From NCBI GenBank assembly GCA_005281725.1, contig SSBO01000012.1, positions 1,904,194-1,968,193 on the forward strand: DNA of 64,000 nt, written 5' to 3'. The notes beneath the pieces were generated by a model. The model was given only the letters and a program-made list of their open reading frames with translations, was not told the origin of the DNA and searched no databases. The position numbers and the translations under genes are program-made. Positions 40,850-55,843 of this stretch are shown here, one piece after another. The DNA is from Wuchereria bancrofti (taxonomy: Eukaryota > Nematoda > Chromadorea > Rhabditida > Onchocercidae). How positions within the stretch are numbered: position 1 is the stretch's first letter; every line of letters begins with the position of its first letter.

Positions 40850-43800
40850 AGAATAGAATGGGCAAAAGTGCGACAAATGGAGTTATTTGTGAATAGATGA
40901 TGAAGAAGAAGGCAAGAAGATGATGGTCACCTCATTGCTTCTTTTACCCTCTCTCTGAGAGAGAAAAAAAATGGGAAAAGAGTTAGAGAAATAAAAGAGG
41001 GAGGGATGAAATCCATCACTTTTCAATGCTCCTCAGCTAACCTACCTTCTTATAAAGCATGTAATAATGTTCTTAAAGAATGCCATCGTTTTTTATTAAG
41101 CTTTGCATATTATTTTCAAATTGCTAGCAAGCTGCATGCAATCATTTCTTGCTTATTTGCAAGATGAATGCATCATTTGATAAGCAAACAACTTTATAGC
41201 TTAAAGTTTTGCAAGCAGTACATGCATGCATTGCATGTCATGAAATCCTGAAATGTTTGGGTGAGTAATAGAGAAAGAAGGATATCTTGAGCTTACAGAT
41301 GGGAGATTTACGTGAGTTATTACGTGAGTAAAAACATTTACGCTATGACTGAGTAAATATTATTTTCATTTCATTCATTTCAAAAACATATCTTGCTAAT
41401 GATATATGAATTTGGAACATATGAACGATGATCATATAGACTTATAATTAATGAACAACACTGTACAACTTGTTGATTCCTTTCTAAAAAAAAAATTCCT
41501 TTCTACCAATTTCTTCTTTTTTTGATCCATTTTAAGTAATTTTAATAATTCAAAATTGAACTTTAACCTTCGCTCTTATCTCAGACATAAAATTATTTTA
41601 GTAATAAATAATGTTTATTAATGGTCCAATGAATTAGGTACACATAAAAAGAAAAAAAGTATGTTTAGTGAAAGGTAGCAAGAATCATCTATTGTTGTCA
41701 CACATAGTAAATGAATTAATAATGGTCATATGGTGTCCACTATGCTTATTATGCAATTAGTAATTGCTGAATGTAAATTGTGTACAAGAATTAATGGGAT
41801 CGTCAGCTGACTTTCTAAATCAAACTATTATATCTCTCTGGTCAGCAATGTTGAACATTTTTCAAGAGAAATAAAGAAATTACTTTAAAATATACTAATT
41901 TAAATGAGCAAAATCATTTAAATCAAAATGCAAATGTTTTAGCAAAGAGAGAAATGAAAGCTGTGTGTGTATATATATCTTCTTAAGCTGAAAGTGCACA
42001 AGCATTTCAATGAATTATTCACCAATACTTTAAGACAATTGATTAATGCTGATATTAATGAGTTAAGTTATATTTCAAAACTATTATTAACTATTATTTG
42101 AAACAGTAACTATTATTTGAAATTATCCAATCTTTCAATATTATATTTTCTTATTTGAGTGATAAAAAAGTAAAAATGATGGCATAAGAAAAGTTACTGT
42201 TTTTGTTTCGTTTGCATTTGTATGAAAATATTTACAAAATATTTCTTATCCAAGGATTAGTGAATTTAGTAAAATATAATAGATAAAAATACAATACAAT
42301 ATTAGTGATCAAATTACAATTAGGATTCTGTTTCACTTCTAGTATAAACATTTCAAACAAAACAAAACAAAAGAAAAAAAAAATAGGAGAAATCCTCATC
42401 AAACTAATAGATATACAACAACGGGATCAATCGAATAACGGTAAATATTAGCAATCCCACAGATATTTTTAGGATTTGCTAAGTAATCGATAAGGTACAA
42501 AGTTTCAATGATTTTGACCGAATAGTTTAGTAGTCAATGAAAAAATGAGAAAAAAAAAATACAATAATACTTCTTAAAACTGTCCCTAAAATTTGGAAAT
42601 TTTGTTGAGCATAGATCGATTGATTAAGATATATAAATGGAGATGAAATTTTATATTTGCAAATTATAAAAGGTATGAAATTGAAACGAGAATGTAGAAA
42701 GAGGAAGAAGTTGAAGAGGAAATATTCCAGAACTGAAGAAACAGGTCGATGTGTTAACAGGGACTATTAGTAATATTAGTTGATGAAGCACGTCCTTTTG
42801 GTACCCTTCCCTTCTCCACCTTTCAATTAATTCATCCATTCATCTATCTAGCCAAGTGAACAAACCAACTATTCTTTCTTCTTCCTCTCTTTCTCCTCCT
42901 TTCCCAATATCCGTAATTTTGAGAAAATGCTTTGCTAGTCACTGCTATTCACTAAAATATTAAACTGTGAAGCCATGATTCACAGTGAGGTTGTACGGAA
43001 GGAAGTAAGCATTTGTATTACTGGTATCTAATTAGCTTCATGTATTATTACTATTATTATTAGGTATTATTATTGTTATTATTATTATTAGGTATTATTA
43101 TTAGGTTTCATTCAGAAATGGATCTTATCGTTTTTCTCGTTTAGCAATCGAAAAACATTAAATTAGCTGACTTCGTCAAATATGTCAGGATGAGATGAAA
43201 AATGAAAGAGATGATTTGAAATTGGCATATCGATCCAATTTCCGATATTTTTTTCTTTCTTTCTTTTCTTTTTTTTTTTTTTGAGAAAGATGAAAATTAT
43301 TAAAATAAATGTTTTAGTATTTTGAACTATGTGTGTTTGCAAATTCTTTGCTTCTATAAAGCTTTGGAAACCATCATAAAGGGATATTTTCATCTATAAA
43401 TCCTGCACTAACTTTATCATTAATAAATTATCATCAATTTTTTATTATTGCTACTTTTTTTACCCGATTCCAAAATCATTTCAAAATAGCCAATAAAATA
43501 TACATCTCCTCTTTTTTTTTTTTGCAGACAGTAAATGTCGATAAAATAAATGGGTAGAATTACACATATCACTGCTAACGTATTTTAAACATATGTATCC
43601 AAACACATTAAAACATTTCAGGCTATCCGGAAAGATACCATTATATCATGTCAGCTGTGGTCAATTGGAGACAACTGTTTGCTTTATCAAATGATTACGA
43701 TACGATAGAATGACCATTAAGCAATGTAAAACATAGCCGCAATATAAGCGATCAAAAATTAAATGAAATGAAATTAGATTAGGATAATATCGAGATTATC

Positions 43801-44757
43801 ATACGGATCCCTTAGCAAACTCCAATGACATAGATGAGACATAAAAATAAATAATGCTTATTAATATTTAAAGGGAAGCGAAATAATAGGAAATAATAAT
43901 TAAAATTATGCATTATTGTTATTGTTTACATAATGCTTAAAAGTTGAAAATATAATCTCAGAAATGGCAAAATGAAGAAGCATGTTAATAATAGAAGAAG
44001 CCATGTGGTGTGAAATGAACATCCCAAATTGCTTTTCGTCACAATTATTGATGATGCATAAATGAAGGTTACATCCGAGATGTAAATTCTGCATAACAAC
44101 AATTAGCTCTACTCATGCTTCTATACTATATTTCATCTAGTACCAGTAGTAATTATTATAGCAATAGTAAATTGACCAACGATAAAAAGATAAAGGAAGC
44201 TATCTATCAGCAATCATTCATTTCAACCTTTGTATTTTTAGTACCAGTAGTAATTGATCGTTGATAAATTTCATCATGAATCCATTCCAATTAAAGAGTA
44301 CTATAACTTTTCATATTTGTTAATATATATTTTTTATTTCTAAACATCATCGATTTTATTTGAAAAACAAAAGAATTAAATTTAATTTTGTTTAGACAAT
44401 TACTTGGCTCTAAATTATTACTTATTGGAGGCAATAAAAGCTAAAAAAAAAAGTCGTAATATTAGGAATGTAATATCTTTGTTTATAAGAAATGAAGATA
44501 ATTAGCTGGAAAATGAATTTCATTCAATGGGTGATAATAATTAGAATTTACATAGACATATAATGATAGAATGTCGTCTAAGAATGATAATGCTTATATT
44601 CTTGCATTCAACAAAATCTAACTGCTTGATTAAAATCATTAACAATTTCTTTTGCAGATAGCAATGTGAAATTTACTACTCAAAGGAATATTGTACAAAA
44701 AAATTCAATAGTAAGATTTCAAAAATTTATCACAATTTTACAAATTTTATAAGAAAC

Positions 44758-44791
<34 letters not shown>

Positions 44792-45925
44792 TAAATTCTA
44801 TGTTGTTTAAAAAACCTATCCAAGATTTTATTTTACAAAAAAGAAAGAAAGAAAAAATATGAAATTTAGAGAAGCGTAATTTTTTATTTGAAGTTTTCTT
44901 TTTTCAAATAACAAATTGCATAAAGCGAAAAAAAAAGCCAACTGACATCAACGTATTAATTTGATTTCGGCATATTCAAACATTTCAATCATTTGCAATA
45001 AATAAAAGGTCTGCTAGTAGCTGATTATATTTTTTGGAAATTTTTCAAAAATGATTAAAAATAGATGAAACAACCTAAAGCACGACTAAAGATAAATATA
45101 TACAACTAAGCATTCTGACTTCAAATCAACTAAATTCTCATTCTAAAAATATCAATTTTATTTTGAAATTTATTCCAGGAAACCCAATTGATTTTTTAAG
45201 CGCTTTTTGCAAATATGCAAACGAACATAGTGTGATTTTGCATTTTGATAAGATAATTAAGTCTGATAACTTTGGAGAGTGAAAAATGTCTCACGAAAAA
45301 AAAATCACGCAGTAGACTGAAATAAACATTGACAGGGGTCGCCGTCGAATCAGTGGATCACATAGGAAATAAAATTTAAATCTCTTCCATTAAAATACAA
45401 ATTAATATAAAGGTAAAACAAAAGCAAATTAACAAAATGTGATTTTAATTTTTTCTTCTTTCAATTACTAAATTTGAACACAGTTGTTTATCTTAATGTA
45501 ATGTTGAAATAATAAACATTAAAAGTATTACTTTTATCACCTAAAATTCCTATGGACAACAAAATAAATCACAAACTTATAATCCTAGAAGTTAAAAGAA
45601 TAAGAAAGCGAAAACCAATGATACCTTGAAGAAGGCAAAAAAAAGATCTTTGGATAGAATCAAACAGGAATTGTTCTACTGCATTTCAAAAGTTAACCAC
45701 AAATACAGCAATTTTTTTATAGTAATCAATTAAATTAAATATATAAAATTGATGGAGAGATAAATTAATTAAAAATGATAATTGAGAACCCTAACACAAA
45801 CATTTTTCATGACACCTTTTACGTAACATTCCAAAATATCAGTGCTTTTATTCACTGGGATCACAATAATAAAATTATGTAGATTTTATCACCAAAAAGA
45901 AAAAAATATGACAACAGTAATTTAT

Positions 45926-45977
45926 ACTAATAATAATAGCAATAATAATAATAATAATAAATGATAATGATAATAAA
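45926..45977. repeat. (AAT)n microsatellite
   Basis: Imperfect AAT run with AGC and ATG interruptions. The Tyr/Ile-rich minus-strand ORF here is a product of the repeat. Confidence 0.9.
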
Positions 45978-47479
45978 TAGATAAATTAGTAAAAGGAGGA
46001 TAAGAAGATTTAAAATGTGCATTACATTAGGCAAATTAAACTGGATGATTTGATGAAAGCTACGACAGCCATGAAATAAATAAGCGATTACTTGAAAAAA
46101 ACACACATAATATTTTCTCTTCCTGTTCAATTAGGGCGACAGTATACTTACAAATTACATTTGTCACCATTTATATTAACCGCATGTTGTCACTACTACA
46201 ACAATTTCTTCATATATCATTCATTTTATCTCGAAATTATGAATTTTCATAAATTTAAATTTAAAAAAAATAAAATTATATGAAAAACAGTGTCCATTAC
46301 ATTATCTAAAATGATTGAGAAATGATAATAAATTTTCAGTTAAATTTCGTTAATAAAATTAACTTCAGAAATGACATTTAATAATGGTAATTATCATACA
46401 TCAACAATACATCAACAGTAAATAGCAAGAACGAGGGAGGAATATCGAAACACGAAAGATTCATTTTCATTTTTTCTTAAATTAAAAAGCTTCACTTTTA
46501 CTCTCTCTTTCTCCTCTTCCTCCTCCTCTTTTATTTTTTCTTCTTTTTTAATTTATACAATGTCTCTCAAAAGCAAACCAAAATATATGCAATGCAGGAA
46601 ATGAATAAGAGAAAACGGATAATATAATATAAACTGCAATTGTGAGATGTTAATAAATTCTAACCTCATAATGCATTTCTCAATTGTAAAAGTTAAAAAA
46701 AAAAAAAGTGAACAAGGAAGGCTTTAAGACTAAGATCGGATGAAAAATGATAGGATGAATGGAACGGATGAACCAATAGCAAAAACATGAATGAATAAGA
46801 TGAGAAGGAATATAAATACGAAATACGAATTCATCCGCTTAAATTACCCCCATTACACATAAATATTTTAAAGAGTCGAAAAAAAAAATTTTTTTTATTT
46901 CATCAAAATTATATGAAATCAAATTATTTCTTTGTTTAGTAAAATTAAATGAATTTTTGAATTAGTCTAACAGATAATAGATATGATTAAGGATCACTCA
47001 TTAAGATAACATTATCAATGAAAAAATTGATGTATGAATATAAATGAATATTATTGAGTTAATGATTAAATTTTTATAAGTATTTTTACGAATACGAAAA
47101 AGGTTAAAGTAGTTGAAATGTGAAATGAAAAAGAAAAAGGTAAAAAAAAAAAAAAAAAGAAAAAAACGAAAGAGAGAAGTTTTATAGCTGAAAATCATCG
47201 ATCGATGTAAAATGTTAAATAGGTTAAATAAGGATGAAAAAGAGTTAAAAAAATGAGATAACTCTATAACTATCTCCATTAACAACAAAAAAAAAAAAAA
47301 AGGAAATCCTACTTTCTGAATATGTCAAATCCGGAAAAAAAATTTTTTTTGTCATTAACACAATATTGAATTGATATGTATGTGTGTACACACATACGAT
47401 ATTCTGCTGCTGCTGCTGCTTCTATCCAACTTAACGATGACAACTCGTAGACCTCTTTCTATATGTCCCATTGTACCTC

Positions 47480-47525
47480 ATACATACACAAACATGCACA
47501 CACATACACATACACACATACATAC
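47480..47525. repeat. CA/CATA-rich simple repeat
   Basis: ACACAT and ACATAC units. The apparent plus-strand His-Thr-rich ORF around 47371-47688 is explained by this repeat and an upstream CTG run. Confidence 0.85.
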
Positions 47526-49704
47526 GTATCGCATACATTCATTTCATACGTATGTATCGTTGAAATATCGAATAAAAGATGACCACACGGTGGTTGCGAA
47601 GAGATATAGTGAAATGGACAGTGAAATGATAAATGGTAATGGAGTATGCAAATTTATGAGATTTTGTTTAAATATGGATGAGAAATGATAGAAAGAGAAA
47701 GCATCGTAAAACAAATAGAAAACTTAAGCAATATTATTTGTTTAAAAAGGAGAAAAAAAAAATTATTTAACTAGTAAGGAGTGAGTGAGGTAAATGAGAA
47801 TGAGAGAGAGAGGGAGAGGGAGAGAAAAAATTCAGTTGCATAGATGTTCCGGTAGATTTTTTTTTTTTTTACCAGAATGAAAGGAAAATTTTAACAGAAG
47901 ATTTTTGAAAGAAAAGTTTTTTTTTTTTTTTTTTAACGGATTGTTAAGCAAATTTCATCTGATTTTATTTGTCTCCTTTCCATATATACCGATTTATCTG
48001 TTTATCTTTCAAAATGAATTTCGTCGTTTTGTTACCTCCTTATCTCCGACTTTTTTCTTTGACCTTTTACCTCTAGCTTTTCTTTTTTTTTTTCTTCCTT
48101 TTTTTTTTTTAAGAACGATAGATGAGAGGATATAATTAATGACATTGTCATTGATAATACACGCACAGCAAGCAGCAGCAGCAGCATTTGATTTTCTTCT
48201 CTGTCCACAATCATTAGGATCAGCAATCAGTTTAATGGCATTAAAACAGGACAATTGAACCCTTATATTTCTTTCTGTCCCTCTAACCAAACACAATTTC
48301 GCTCTCTTCTCATTTCAGCTTCAATTATCTCAAATTATTGTTTCTATTTTCATTTCTGATTGCTTATTTCAGCTCCCTTATTTGTTGATATAAAATGAAA
48401 TAAATCAAGATTTTCTGTAAATGTAAGGATAATTTTGATGAAATCATTTCCCGTGTAAAAAAAGAAAAAAAAAATGTAATAACAAAAAAAAAAAGGACAC
48501 GAAAAGATTTGTTTTACCAGCAGAAAAAGAAAAGGAAAAAATAATAATAAAGGATAAAAAATGAATTTGTTTTTTTTTTTTCTGGGAAAGTTAACCAAAG
48601 ATTATTTGAGATATAAGGCTTGAAATTATTTTAACTTTTGTAATCTATGAATATATTCTTATTTTGTATGAAAAAGAATATAATTATTCAATAAAATACA
48701 AAAATAAATTTTCTTTCTGCCGAATGACAGAAAGAAAATTTGCTTAATCTTTTTTGGATAAGAGAACGGTACAACTGGTGAATGAGAAAGATTGTTCTGG
48801 TGAAAATCACAACAATAAATTGCTGCTATCCGTGTTATTGACGGATTAGACGTCGGCCTGTTCAAGATTGTATTTCATAGTAACAGCAATAAATGTTACT
48901 ATATCAGTTCAATCTGTCTCTTTTCTCCTAATATCATCCTTTTTCCTTTTCCTAAGCTAATCCAGGTGAATCTTAATCAATCCTGGATTACAAAAAATTG
49001 CTACAAAAAGTACAAAAGAAGCAAGGAGTACCTTCAGTTCAATCAGTAATAAATAGTTCACCAGAAATCTGCATTTGTTTATTCATAATTAATTATGGAA
49101 ATGATTAATGATTGAGGAGGGAAAGGAAGTGCAAGGGAAAAAAAAGACGATGCGAAAATCACTCATTTACTGCATATATCCTTTTTTGAATCACTGTTAT
49201 CACTTTAGGACTTATTTTCAAATCATTAAAAAAATAATTTCTCCCTTGGGATTCTTGTCATGACCTTCATTTCTTCATTAGTGATTTCTTTTTGTTATCC
49301 TTTCTGTTATTTTCATTATTGATATGCAACAATGCTTCAATGAAGTTTCTAATGATAAATGACAAAAGATAAATATGTTAACTATTCTTTTTAAAATACA
49401 TTTACGCTTTGCTTCTTACTTACATACCCTGCAATAATCCTGCAAGCAAAAGTGCTATTTGTCAGAAATATCACTCTCAAATTATTACCTAAAGGAATGG
49501 GAGAGAAGAAATCGTATCGTTTGTCATTTTTTATCAATGAATTGAGTTAAAAGAATGATATGACATATTTCACATTAAATAGGTTATTTGAATATAGAAC
49601 AAATTGGAATAAATTATCAATGCAATATATTTATCATTTGCGTATTTTCCAATGATTCATGCACACATGTTGTATTTATTAGAATTGACCCATTTACTTA
49701 ATAA

Positions 49705-49774
49705 ATGAAAATATTTCAATATTTTATAAAATGATAGGAATGAAAATATTTCAATATCTTATAAAATGATAGAA
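49705..49774. repeat. 35-bp direct tandem duplication
   Basis: Two adjacent 35-bp copies (49705-49739 and 49740-49774) containing ATGAAAATATTTCAATAT, differing at one or two positions. Noncoding. Confidence 0.85.
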
Positions 49775-51898
49775 TAGAAATTGAAAGACAATGATGAAAT
49801 AAGAAAACTAATCATATCGAATTGCTTGTCGCACGAATGTCTCCTGGTTGCATAATTTATATGCAAATTAAAATTGTCAATTGTGTTACTTTAGGATTCA
49901 TTACTTTATGATATCCAATAGACATAGATTCTTTGGTTGCTATAGATATCATTTATGAAATGCGAATATTTGCATTAAATAAAGTTACATACTCAATTAA
50001 ATGGTAAGACAAAGACTAGAAGGAAATAATTCCAAAAAGATGGCAATATAGGAGAAAGTTGATATTTATTAACTGCATGATAAGACCGATCGTATGAGCA
50101 AATGATAAGAACATTACTGATATCATTGTCGTTTCAGTTAAAAAAGTATGTATTTATCATTCAGAACTAATTCTTAAATTTCTTAAATCTTAAAAAAAAA
50201 AAAAACTTAAATCTTAAAAATAGCTATAAATAAATGAATAAATGTTATAATTCGTAATAAAAAGAAAAAAAAAAGCACCTACTGATAAACTTTCTGGTTA
50301 AACAACAAAATATTATCGGTTGCTGAACTTTTGCATTATTCAGTGGACAAAAAAAAAAAAAAAAAAAAAAAAAAAACGAAAACTGTAAATAGCACAAAAA
50401 CAAAATGCATGAAAAAAGCATTAAATATAGGTGTATGCATAATAATTGACAGGTTATTTGCTATTTACTTCCATATTTTATCTTTATCGAAGATCAGTTA
50501 ATTCATTCAATAATTGCTAACAGTTGAAACGATAGTAATACCATTTAACAGCTAAAGTGATTATTCCAGAAACAGCTGTTCGATCATATTGAAACATATC
50601 GATAAACATAGTAAATCCAAAACAACCAATACTATTACACTTTCCATCTTTTGAAACCTCTAAGTTGGCACAACAACAACAGATACATCATAAATATCGC
50701 CATTAAAAACAACAATAATAATAATAATTACTATTGTTGTTATTATAATAACAACATTAACGGCTCATATTGCAGTAAACATTGCTTATATAAAGCTTGA
50801 ATTAAAATTTTTTTTTTCGTCAAAGTTTATTTTAAGTATATTAAACCAATAAGATATTATTTGTAACATTATCAGGTTGGAAGTTTGAGAAAGCTATGGA
50901 TTTTAATTTTATTGAGAAAGACTCCAACAACTATAGTAATAATTTTTTTTTTTTTCATATTTTGTGTTAACTACTAATGATTGTTTATGTTTGTTATACA
51001 ATATTATAAATATTGAAGATTGCAATTTTTTAGGTTTATAGTTTAACTAGTACAATACTTGATCTATTTTGGAGAGAAAATCAATTAACAGTAATATTTT
51101 TTTATCCTAGCAATTAATGATCATTCATATGCTATTCAAAATCAATAAGTTGTAGGATAATACCACAGTGATTAGTTATTCTAATCATTAAAACTACAAT
51201 TTCATGTAAAATTTAAATTTCTAAAACAATCACTTTAGTATTACATTACTACACAATACATTACACATTTAAATGATAGAAAAGATAGAAAGTTTAAAGG
51301 AAGAATTATGGATGAATTGATTTTCGTATATTGCATATAAGATTATTAAACTAATTTACTTGTCATTCAAAAAAGAAAGAAAAGAAAAAAGAGAATTGCA
51401 GCTTAATCATCAAACTATTCGATTTGATGGCACTTTCATAAACGGATAATAAAATCCGACTATCATAATATTTGAATTTCATTTTGTTGTGAGAAAATCA
51501 AAGTTCCTTTGTATTATTAAATTATCCAAATGGTTGTTAGAAATTTTTGCAATCAAAAGCAACACAGCGTGACCTGATTAGTTATAAGGAAATTTTGTCA
51601 TTAAATGAAATATACTACGATATATGTGATTATATGATTATAATTATAATTACCTGGCACACAGATTGCAAATCATTGAAAATTTTTATAATCGAAAACG
51701 ATTAGGTGTAAAAAATAAAAAATGTATAAATGACAGGAAGAAATTCTTTCTCCATAGATTAAATTTTTGTCTAATTCACTTTATTGCATTTAATGTGTTG
51801 ATGGTGTAAATTTGTCGATAGTGTCACACACAGATTGATAATATCAATGAACCAGGGTGATCTTTCTTAAATATTATCAATTATATCATCTTTATTCC

Positions 51899-51923
51899 TC
51901 TCTCTCTCTCTCTCTCTCTCTCT
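51899..51923. repeat. (TC)n microsatellite
   Basis: Pure CT dinucleotide run of about 25 bp. Confidence 0.95.
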
Positions 51924-54900
51924 TCTTCTGAAAGATTCATCAAGCAATAATGATTGCTTACTTGTACTTGCTTTCAAAAAATTTCAAAACAATCATCGGT
52001 TTGATAAATGATGTGTTTAGCATTTTGTTGACATCAAATATGATAAGAAGAGCTTGAGATAATGGTAATGAATAAATAATTTTAATGTATTATTATAATG
52101 TATTATAATGTATTATTATATACAAAATGTGTTATTATATTATATACTTTTTAATGTATTATTATATGCAAAAAATTGAAAACTAAAATAAAAAAATGAA
52201 AAGAGTCGTTCAGCTTTTTTTAATTTTCTTTTTCTTTTTTCGTTTTATTTTTCATCGTATCATTTTGATCACTTCAGCATTTTGATTAGATGAATTGCTT
52301 GAATGAAAAACAAAAACAAAAAGAAAAAAAAAAGAATCTATGTAATGAAAGTGTTTTGAACAATTTATAATCTATTTCAGAAGTTAACCAGTCCATCATC
52401 TTTCGTCTATTTCCGGACATTTCATCCGTCTGCATTTAGTATCATCCGATACTTCATCTTTCTATGTTTTTTTTTTTTTTCATTCCGATATCATTTGACT
52501 TCTTTATTCTTTGTTATTTTTATCTGTTTTAATTATAACTGCTTATACAAAGCTTATGCAAAGTTTTAAATTGTCATTTGTTTACAACATAAAATTTCAG
52601 GCGCTATTAATTTTTATCGTTCCGGATAATGTTGCATAGCTTTTCTTTTTTTAAAATTTTTCTTTTGTTTTATGTTTGCTCTGAATAAATGAGTGTAATA
52701 AATTGTTGCGAAATTTTATTCATAAAACCTTTCCCCTTTTAATTTAATCTAATTTCTAAACTTTAAAAGGATGAAAAATGGAATTAATTTGAAAATGTAT
52801 TTTCTCTTCTTATTTTTAACAAGTTCTCACGTCATTTATAGCAATTTCTTTTAAATATTGCTAAACGAGGATGAAATCTCGAAAAAAATTATTAACTTCT
52901 AATTCTTCAATTCACCATATTTTTTACGAATATTTTTAATACAATAAATAGCGATGCACAAACACATAAATACCTCAAAACTAAAAGAAATTTCTGTATT
53001 TTTAGCTGAAGTAAATTCATATTGAATTGTACATCAGAAATTGATTTGCTGTATTTCTTTGGTGAAAATGTATCTGAGACAAAAGTACATTCTTGCCACT
53101 ATGTTCAAATTTATTTCTTTGTTAATTTACTCTTACTCATACTAAATAGGATGATAATTTTAGAATAATCGACTTTTGTAATTTGCTCATTATAGTTTAT
53201 CATCAACTTATTGATGTTATCCATATCAGTAGTTTGGTAATTTCATAATGTTATTGATTATGACTTCATTAATAATAATAAAAAGGAAAGAAACAAAGAA
53301 GTAAAGGAGACACAGCTGTGATATTAATTAATTGTATTGTTTTTATCGGTCACAAAAATTTACTACTTTTTTAGATGAAAATAAAAATATAAGTGAGAGA
53401 AAAAAAGAAAAGAAGTGACATTGTTCAAATGACATTGGTAAGCAGATGTTCATGCAAACAGTGTTGAATTTTTAAACAAATGTAAAACGGAACGAAATTC
53501 CCAGCCTTTTTTTTTTCTTCTTCTTTTTTCCCCTTTCTCTCTCTTTTATTTCTTTTTCCTCATTTTCTTTTTACCAATCTTTCCTATCGTTTCTTCAACT
53601 TTTATTCCTTTTCATAACTCTTTTTCCAGCATTAATGCATTCTAATTTTTCTTTTTTTTTTTTTGTTAGCATACCTTATATGCTAACTATTGACCACACC
53701 CAATTTAATTTGTATAAGATGAAAATTTGCTACACCGTTAGTTATGGATGAAGTAATTTATGATACTTTTACCTTATCATTAACTGTTCCTTTTCTTCTT
53801 GTTGGCAGTCAATAAAACCTGGAAAAATTTTTCCTTTTTTCTCCTTTTTTCCTCTTTCTTTTTTTCTTTGTTGAAAATCAGAAATTTTCCTTATATATCA
53901 TGAATATTTGATGATGCCAATACTGTTAGTATGTATCTTTGATAAGTATGTTTAATTAAAATTACTGTTATGTTAATGAGATAGTTATTTCAGCAAAGTA
54001 TTATGATTGGACTAGAAAGATCAAGGTAATTTGTTTTGAAAAAATGAATGCTATTATATTAAAATATTAAATAGTAGTGGTAATATTGTTGTAATATTGT
54101 TTCCCATATAGTGCTTAATGATGCTACTAGTGATTTTTACATAATTTAAGAGCTTCTTGATCAATGATTCTTTAATTAAATCACTTAATTGGATGAATTC
54201 AAAACATTCATATAACAACATTACTCTTCTTTTTATATTGCATAAAATTATTTAATAAATCTTGACATATTGCTATTTTCATCCATTCTTCCCATTATGT
54301 AAAAGAAAAAGCAATAAACAAAATGCAAGAATACATGCATGCATTTATGCATTAGCAAGGATAACTTTTGCGGAAGTTAGAAAGCAGAAAAATGATTAAA
54401 TTTTCAATCCAATTTTTACGCAATTGAAGAATTCCTTGATCAATAGTAAGCTGTAAAATTCTCATTTAATTCACTGTCTTCCTATATATGGCAAAAAAAA
54501 AAAGAAAAAGAAATTGTGATAATTTTTCAGCTTATCAATTTAATATTACTGATTTCTAAAATTGATACACACAATTTATTTACGTATGTATAAATTTTTA
54601 TGAAAATTTAATTATAAAAAAAGGAAAAAAAACAAACAGAAACAAAATTTCATTCATTTCGTATTAAAAAAGAAAGGACAAAAACAAAAATAGAACAAAT
54701 CTTGCACATTATTTAAAATAATTTAAGACAAGGAATTTGTGATTTTTTGTTTTTTTTTTCATTTTGAATTATTTATGACTTTTTTTTAAAGTTAAAATGA
54801 ATTTCTTCACACTTTATTGCTACTTTCTTTGCTTGAATAAAATTAAAAATATAACGATTTAATTTGTTCACAAAGTTTAATATTTTCTTTATTATGTCTT

Positions 54901-55524
54901 TTAAACTGATAATTGTTTCGCTGGATTTTATTCTTTCGTTTTCAATATTTAATATCACTAATTTCGTCTTCCCTTCTGTTTAGAAAACCAAAAAATAAGT
55001 AAGTAATAGTTAAAATATTTAACGAATAAGTACATTACTGCATTGAAATGTTAATGAAAATAATGGCTTCATTTATTCATTTTCATTAAAATGTCAATAA
55101 ATTAAAGATAAAGAAGTTTCGTGGAGATTAGATTTTTGAGAAATAATTGTCAAATTTAAGAAAAATAATTATTATAAAGACACCAGTAAGTTGTAAAATA
55201 GTAAAGAACATACGAAGTTTTATTCCATCACATACAGTAAACGGTAAAGGTAATTAATAAATTATTGTAAAGATGAATAATTATCAAGGTGAATTTTAAG
55301 TTGCAAATATGATGAAAGTTTAGCAGGCGCAAATATTATAGTTATATCATCATAACAACAATTAAAAAAAGAACAGCGAAAGTGGATGAAAGGAAAAAAA
55401 ATCCCTTACAACCTACCAAGCTTTTATCATATCATTTGATTGAATTGCACCTATTTTTTAAGAAAATTTCTCAGGAAAAGTGTGAGATTACAAGGAAAAA
55501 TATAATTAATATTATTTTAAATAA

Positions 55525-55843
55525 TCAATAGTCTTTTTACGTCATTTTAAAAGCAATATATATACATATATTTTTTTTCTTTCTGAAACATCTTTTTCTA
55601 ATAAAAAAAACTAAATTGAAAGATATTTTTGAACGAACTAAATTATTAAAAAGTGAGGAAGAGTAAGGACGCAAAATAATTAGNTCAATAGTCTTTTTAC
55701 GTCATTTTAAAAGCAATATATATACATATATTTTTTTTCTTTCTGAAACATCTTTTTCTAATAAAAAAAACTAAATTGAAAGATATTTTTGAACGAACTA
55801 AATTATTAAAAAGTGAGGAAGAGTAAGGACGCAAAATAATTAG
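55525..55843. repeat. Exact 159-bp duplication flanking a single N (assembly seam)
   Basis: The 159 bases at 55525-55683 recur identically at 55685-55843, with the only N of the window (55684) between them. No difference is visible by eye. This is what results when two contigs with an undetected overlap are joined by a one-base gap, so the duplication is most likely an assembly artefact and the true genome probably has one copy. Noncoding. Confidence 0.9.

Noticed and set aside
42651..42839. Minus-strand ORF starting MDELIERWRREG
   Set aside because: Only the first 15 or so codons look protein-like; the remainder is random and no neighbouring exon fits.
47371..47688. Plus-strand 105-codon ORF
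   Set aside because: It is built from a CTG run and a CA/CATA microsatellite; composition explains the open frame.
48009..48296. Minus-strand ORF with an Ala/Cys-rich stretch
   Set aside because: The Ala run comes from a GCA-type trinucleotide repeat and the rest is Lys-rich translation of poly-T; no homology or splice context.
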